NCBI GenBank assembly: GCA_943913325.1
Contig: CALTXP010000054.1
Coordinates: 1-10,813, forward strand
DNA length: 10,813 nucleotides
Reading direction: 5' to 3'
From: an uncultured Anaerococcus sp.
Lineage (GTDB): Bacteria > Bacillota > Clostridia > Tissierellales > Peptoniphilaceae
In this document: piece after piece, positions 8,726 to 10,813 of the stretch
How the letters are laid out: every line of letters begins with the position of its first letter
How positions within the stretch are numbered: the first letter of the stretch is position 1
Notes under the pieces: model-generated
Told to the model about the DNA's origin: nothing
Databases searched by the model: none
What the model saw: the letters and a program-made list of their open reading frames with translations, nothing else
Position numbers and translations under genes: made by a program

Positions 8726-9267
8726 TATTTTTCCTCCAAATTCCTTATTACTTGCTTTAATGTTTGATGTTCTACTTTTAAAACTTCCTTGCTTATTTCT
8801 TCAGAACTTATGCATTTACTTATATCTACTTTTTTTTGTAATATTATATCTCCATCATCAAGATTTTCATTTACATAATGAACTGTGACTCCACTTATCT
8901 TTTCTTTATTTTCAAATACTGCATTATGAACGTTCATACCATAAAATCCCTTGCCTCCATATTTAGGCAATAGTGACGGATGGATATTTATAACTGTAAA
9001 TTCATCTAATATTTTTTTACTAACTTTTACTAAATATCCTGCAAGCACTATTAAATCAATATCATATTTTTTTAATGTATCAATTATTTCATCATCATCT
9101 TTACTTATCAGACACCTTATATTATTAGATCTTGCGTATTCTAATCCTTTAGCATTTTTATTTGATACAACTATATTAATTTGACTTGTAAAATATTTAG
9201 TATTTTGAGCATCTATTAGAGCTTTTAGATTGGTTCCTGTGCCAGATATAAATACCGCTAAATTCAT
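8725..9267 (-). CDS. purN: Phosphoribosylglycinamide formyltransferase (10-formyl-THF dependent)
   Basis: PurN transfers the formyl group of 10-formyl-tetrahydrofolate to GAR, giving FGAR, the step between the two activities of the downstream PurD-PurL fusion. The 180-residue protein is slightly shorter than E. coli PurN (212). It begins with the phosphate-binding FISGTGTNLKAL (6-17). The catalytic set is visible: Asn94 and His96 in NIHPSLLPKYGGKG, and Asp137 in ENLDDGDIILQ, matching Asn106, His108 and Asp144 of the E. coli enzyme. SGVTVHYV (125-132) and the EHQTL C-terminal helix are also typical. The ATG overlaps the purF TGA by four bases (ATGA), with GAGGA about 7 bases upstream inside purF, so the two are probably translationally coupled. 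The alternative PurT (ATP-grasp) is excluded by fold and motifs. Confidence 0.98.
   Translation of the reverse strand: MNLAVFISGTGTNLKALIDAQNTKYFTSQINIVVSNKNAKGLEYARSNNIRCLISKDDDEIIDTLKKYDIDLIVLAGYLVKVSKKILDEFTVINIHPSLLPKYGGKGFYGMNVHNAVFENKEKISGVTVHYVNENLDDGDIILQKKVDISKCISSEEISKEVLKVEHQTLKQVIRNLEEK
8733..8737 (-). promoter_or_regulatory. Ribosome binding site fixing the GTG start of purH
   Basis: GGAGG on the minus strand, 7 bases before the GTG at 8725-8723, embedded in the last codons of purN. It supports the GTG start and coupling of purH to purN translation. Confidence 0.85.
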
Positions 9268-10607
9268 AACTTTTCCTCATCTATAGGATAATTGCCAGTA
9301 AAACAAGCTTGACAATAACTACTTGGCTTATCAACTAATTGCATCATATTTTCAAGACTTATAAATTCTAGGCTATCTGCTCCAATTTGCTTTCTTATTT
9401 CTTCTTTGCTTAATTTTGAAGCTATAAGCTTATCTTTATTAGGTGTATCTATACCATAATGACATGGATACTTAAAAGCAGGTGAACTAACTCTAAAGTG
9501 AACTTCCTTAGCACCAGCCTTTCTCATTCTTTTAATTAGCTTAGCACTAGTAGTACCTCTAACTATTGAATCATCTACTAAAACTATCCTCTTTCCTTCT
9601 ATAACGGATTTTTGTGGATTTAATTTTAGCTTGACAGCTAGATCTCTTTCTTTTTGACTAGGTTTTATAAAAGTTCGACCCATGTATCTATTTTTTACCA
9701 AGCCTGCTGCAAAAGGTATACCAGCTTCTTGTGCAAAGCCTATAGCAGAAGGCGTACCTGAATCAGGAACAGGACAAATTAGATCTGCATCTATGGGTGA
9801 TTGTTTATATAAAACTTCACCACAAGCTCTTCTAAACATATAAGAATTAACACTTTCTATATTAGCATCTGGTCTAGCAGTATAAATTGATTCAAATATG
9901 CAATGTTTTTGTTCTATATTTTTTTCTGATGGATAAGACTTAATACCATTCTTATCTATAACTACTATCTCTCCTGCTTCTATATCTCTATAATTATCAA
10001 TATCTAATATCTCTATAGCAGGATTTTCACTGGCCACAATTGCAGTATCCTCATTACTTCCTAACATTAATGGTCTAAAACCGTAATAATCTCTAAATGC
10101 AACTATCTTATCTGGCATACAAAGAATACAGGAATATGCCCCCTTTATAACATCCATAGTTTTTCTAATAGCACTTACTATATCACTATCATAATATCTC
10201 GTTATCAATAGTAAAATCAATTCGCTATCTGTATGAGTATGAAAGGCAACTCCCTCTTTCTCATTCTCATCTTTTAAAAGATTATAATTGACCAAGTTGC
10301 CATCATGTGCTATAGAAAACTCATTATTTTTTGAGAAACTAACTAATGGTTCTATATTATAATCCATATTTGATCCTTCACTAGAAGATCTTACATGACC
10401 TACTCCTAAATTAGAATTATTATCCACAGTGTGAAGATCACTTAATACGTCATTTACTAATCCCATCCCCTTTATTCTATTTAAGCTCTTTCCATCAGAA
10501 AAAATAATCCCAGCAGAATCTTGACCCCTATGTTGGATAGTGCTTAAAGAATAGTAGAGTTTTTGAGAGATATCTTCATTAGATTTAATACCTACAACTC
10601 CGCTCAT
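9264..10607 (-). CDS. purF: Amidophosphoribosyltransferase (PRPP amidotransferase) with altered glutaminase site
   Basis: PurF makes phosphoribosylamine from PRPP, the first step of the pathway. The 447-residue protein aligns throughout with the Bacillus-type enzyme. The PRPP half is intact: flexible loop KNRYMGRTF (305-313) and PRPP motif VLVDDSIVRGTTS (342-354). The four expected [4Fe-4S] ligands are present: Cys236, Cys382, Cys432 and Cys435. The N-terminal Ntn-hydrolase glutaminase domain is odd. It starts MSGVVGI where the family has Met-Cys-Gly (or a propeptide then Cys-Gly), so the nucleophile is Ser2, codon AGC. RYxTAG has become RSSSEG (73-78), and the oxyanion AHNGNL has become AHDGNL (Asp102). 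Arg73 and Asp127 remain, and no Cys occurs before residue 160. There is no Bacillus-like propeptide: an in-frame TAA lies two codons upstream of the ATG. Identity is secure; glutamine use is doubtful. Confidence 0.96.
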   Translation of the reverse strand: MSGVVGIKSNEDISQKLYYSLSTIQHRGQDSAGIIFSDGKSLNRIKGMGLVNDVLSDLHTVDNNSNLGVGHVRSSSEGSNMDYNIEPLVSFSKNNEFSIAHDGNLVNYNLLKDENEKEGVAFHTHTDSELILLLITRYYDSDIVSAIRKTMDVIKGAYSCILCMPDKIVAFRDYYGFRPLMLGSNEDTAIVASENPAIEILDIDNYRDIEAGEIVVIDKNGIKSYPSEKNIEQKHCIFESIYTARPDANIESVNSYMFRRACGEVLYKQSPIDADLICPVPDSGTPSAIGFAQEAGIPFAAGLVKNRYMGRTFIKPSQKERDLAVKLKLNPQKSVIEGKRIVLVDDSIVRGTTSAKLIKRMRKAGAKEVHFRVSSPAFKYPCHYGIDTPNKDKLIASKLSKEEIRKQIGADSLEFISLENMMQLVDKPSSYCQACFTGNYPIDEEKL

Positions 10608-10620
10608 AATTTTTTATTAT

Positions 10621-10626
10621 CCTCCT
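10621..10626 (-). promoter_or_regulatory. Ribosome binding site of purF, with unusually long spacing
   Basis: A perfect AGGAGG on the minus strand, but 13 bases (ATAATAAAAAATT) before the ATG, against 6-7 for the other genes here. In-frame TAA codons in the spacer rule out an upstream ATG start. Part of this site (AAGGA) is inside the downstream arm of the long inverted repeat at 10623-10637, so it could be hidden in the folded RNA. Confidence 0.75.
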
Positions 10627-10742
10627 TGCTTTATCAAAGTAAACTAGTGACATCAAAAAAAGAGAACCCTAGACAGGGCTCTCTTTTATAACATGGCACA
10701 CGTATTTATTAGGAGACTTTAATTTCTTGATAAAGGCAAGGA
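10623..10742 (-). promoter_or_regulatory. Long-range inverted repeat in the purF leader that would sequester the purF ribosome site
   Basis: On the minus strand TCCTTGCCTTTATCAA (10742-10727) is complementary to TTGATAAAGCAAGGA (10637-10623): 15 base pairs with one bulged C. The downstream arm contains the AAGGA of the purF Shine-Dalgarno. The upstream arm lies in codons 18-23 of the short leader ORF. The 89 bases between the arms contain the terminator-like hairpin. The complementarity is seen directly; its role in RNA folding and control of purF is inference. I recognise no known riboswitch core (guanine, ZTP, PRPP or T-box) in the leader. Confidence 0.6.
10655..10687 (-). terminator. Intrinsic terminator-like hairpin upstream of purF, possible attenuator
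   Basis: On the minus strand AGAGAGCCCT (10684-10675), loop GTCT, AGGGTTCTCT (10670-10661) form a 10-pair stem with one G-U pair. Six further T follow the stem, giving a run of seven. Flanking AAA/TTT could extend the stem by three pairs. Read on the plus strand the G-U becomes an A-C mismatch and the T run is shorter, so the minus direction is favoured. It lies 48 bases before the purF start, leaving little room for a separate promoter. It may therefore attenuate the operon rather than end an upstream gene, though the latter is possible. Confidence 0.75.
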
Positions 10743-10794
10743 TTGCGTATAATGGACAGATTAATACATCATCAATGTTAAAAATAAGTTCCAT
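10669..10794 (-). CDS. Short leader ORF (41 codons) upstream of purF, unrecognised
   Basis: I do not recognise this ORF. It begins ATG at 10794 and has a perfect AGGAGG six bases upstream. An in-frame TGA at 10809-10807 shows it does not extend further. The peptide starts MELIFNIDDVLICPLYAILA, then has Phe-Ile and a basic KKLK stretch, and ends near VIKESPV. Residues about 10-22 are hydrophobic, so a small membrane-associated peptide is conceivable. No run of one amino acid suggests classic amino-acid attenuation. Its codons 18-23 form the upstream arm of the repeat that pairs with the purF ribosome site. Its last codons form the left arm of the terminator, and the TAG begins in the loop. A ribosome reading it would disturb both structures. 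It could be a regulatory leader peptide, a small gene with its own terminator, or chance. Confidence 0.45.
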   Translation of the reverse strand: MELIFNIDDVLICPLYAILAFIKKLKSPNKYVCHVIKESPV

Positions 10795-10813
10795 ATTACC
10801 CCTCCTTCAATCC

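Noticed and set aside
10608..10625. A longer PurF N-terminus with a Cys-containing propeptide start
   Set aside because: In-frame TAA codons directly upstream of the ATG block any extension, so Ser2 cannot be explained by a misplaced start.
10601..10813. Known riboswitch (guanine, ZTP/pfl, PRPP) or T-box in the purF leader
   Set aside because: None of the conserved core sequences I know for these classes can be found, so the structured leader is reported without a class name.
10608..10813. PurR PurBox operator
   Set aside because: No CCGAAC-like inverted pair was seen in the leader visible here; the promoter may lie outside the window.
10795..10813. C-terminus of an upstream gene at the right edge
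   Set aside because: One frame reads five codons to a TAA at 10798-10796, but nineteen bases are too few to support a gene call.

Overview
The window is a dense, single-strand (minus) operon for de novo purine nucleotide synthesis, plus about 200 bases of the leader region upstream of its first visible gene. The DNA is strongly AT-rich and has strong AGGAGG-type ribosome binding sites. Stop codons follow the standard code. The PurL is the long single-chain type with a clostridial-like N-terminus, and the PurF is Bacillus-like with iron-sulfur ligands. Together these suggest a low-GC Gram-positive anaerobe. A Tissierellia/Peptoniphilaceae-type coccus is my guess from general resemblance, not a demonstrated assignment.

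Layout in transcription order (right to left): a short leader ORF (10794-10669) that runs into an intrinsic terminator-like hairpin (10687-10655); purF (10607-9264); purN (9267-8725); purH (8725-7220); a purD-purL gene fusion (7208-2313); guaB (2316-865); purE (855-379); and the first third of purM (379 to the left edge). Adjacent genes overlap by 1-4 bases (ATGA, TAGTG, TAATG) or are separated by 9-11 bases with the ribosome site touching the previous stop. This indicates one polycistronic mRNA with translational coupling. No stretch of more than 300 bases lacks a gene.

Pathway: PurF makes phosphoribosylamine, the PurD part of the fusion makes GAR, PurN formylates it, the PurL part makes FGAM, PurM closes the ring to AIR, PurE yields CAIR, PurH performs the last two steps to IMP, and GuaB commits IMP to guanine nucleotides. 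purC, purB, purK, purA and guaA are not in the window.

Three things stand out. (1) PurF has Ser where the N-terminal catalytic Cys of its glutaminase domain should be, and two further glutamine-site residues are changed, while the PRPP-binding half and iron-sulfur ligands are intact. This suggests an ammonia-dependent or otherwise altered enzyme. (2) PurD and PurL are fused almost without a linker into one 1631-residue protein. (3) The purF leader holds a 15-base-pair long-range inverted repeat that would bury the purF ribosome site. It encloses a terminator hairpin, and its upstream arm lies inside a short leader ORF whose stop codon begins in the terminator loop: a plausible, undescribed attenuation device.
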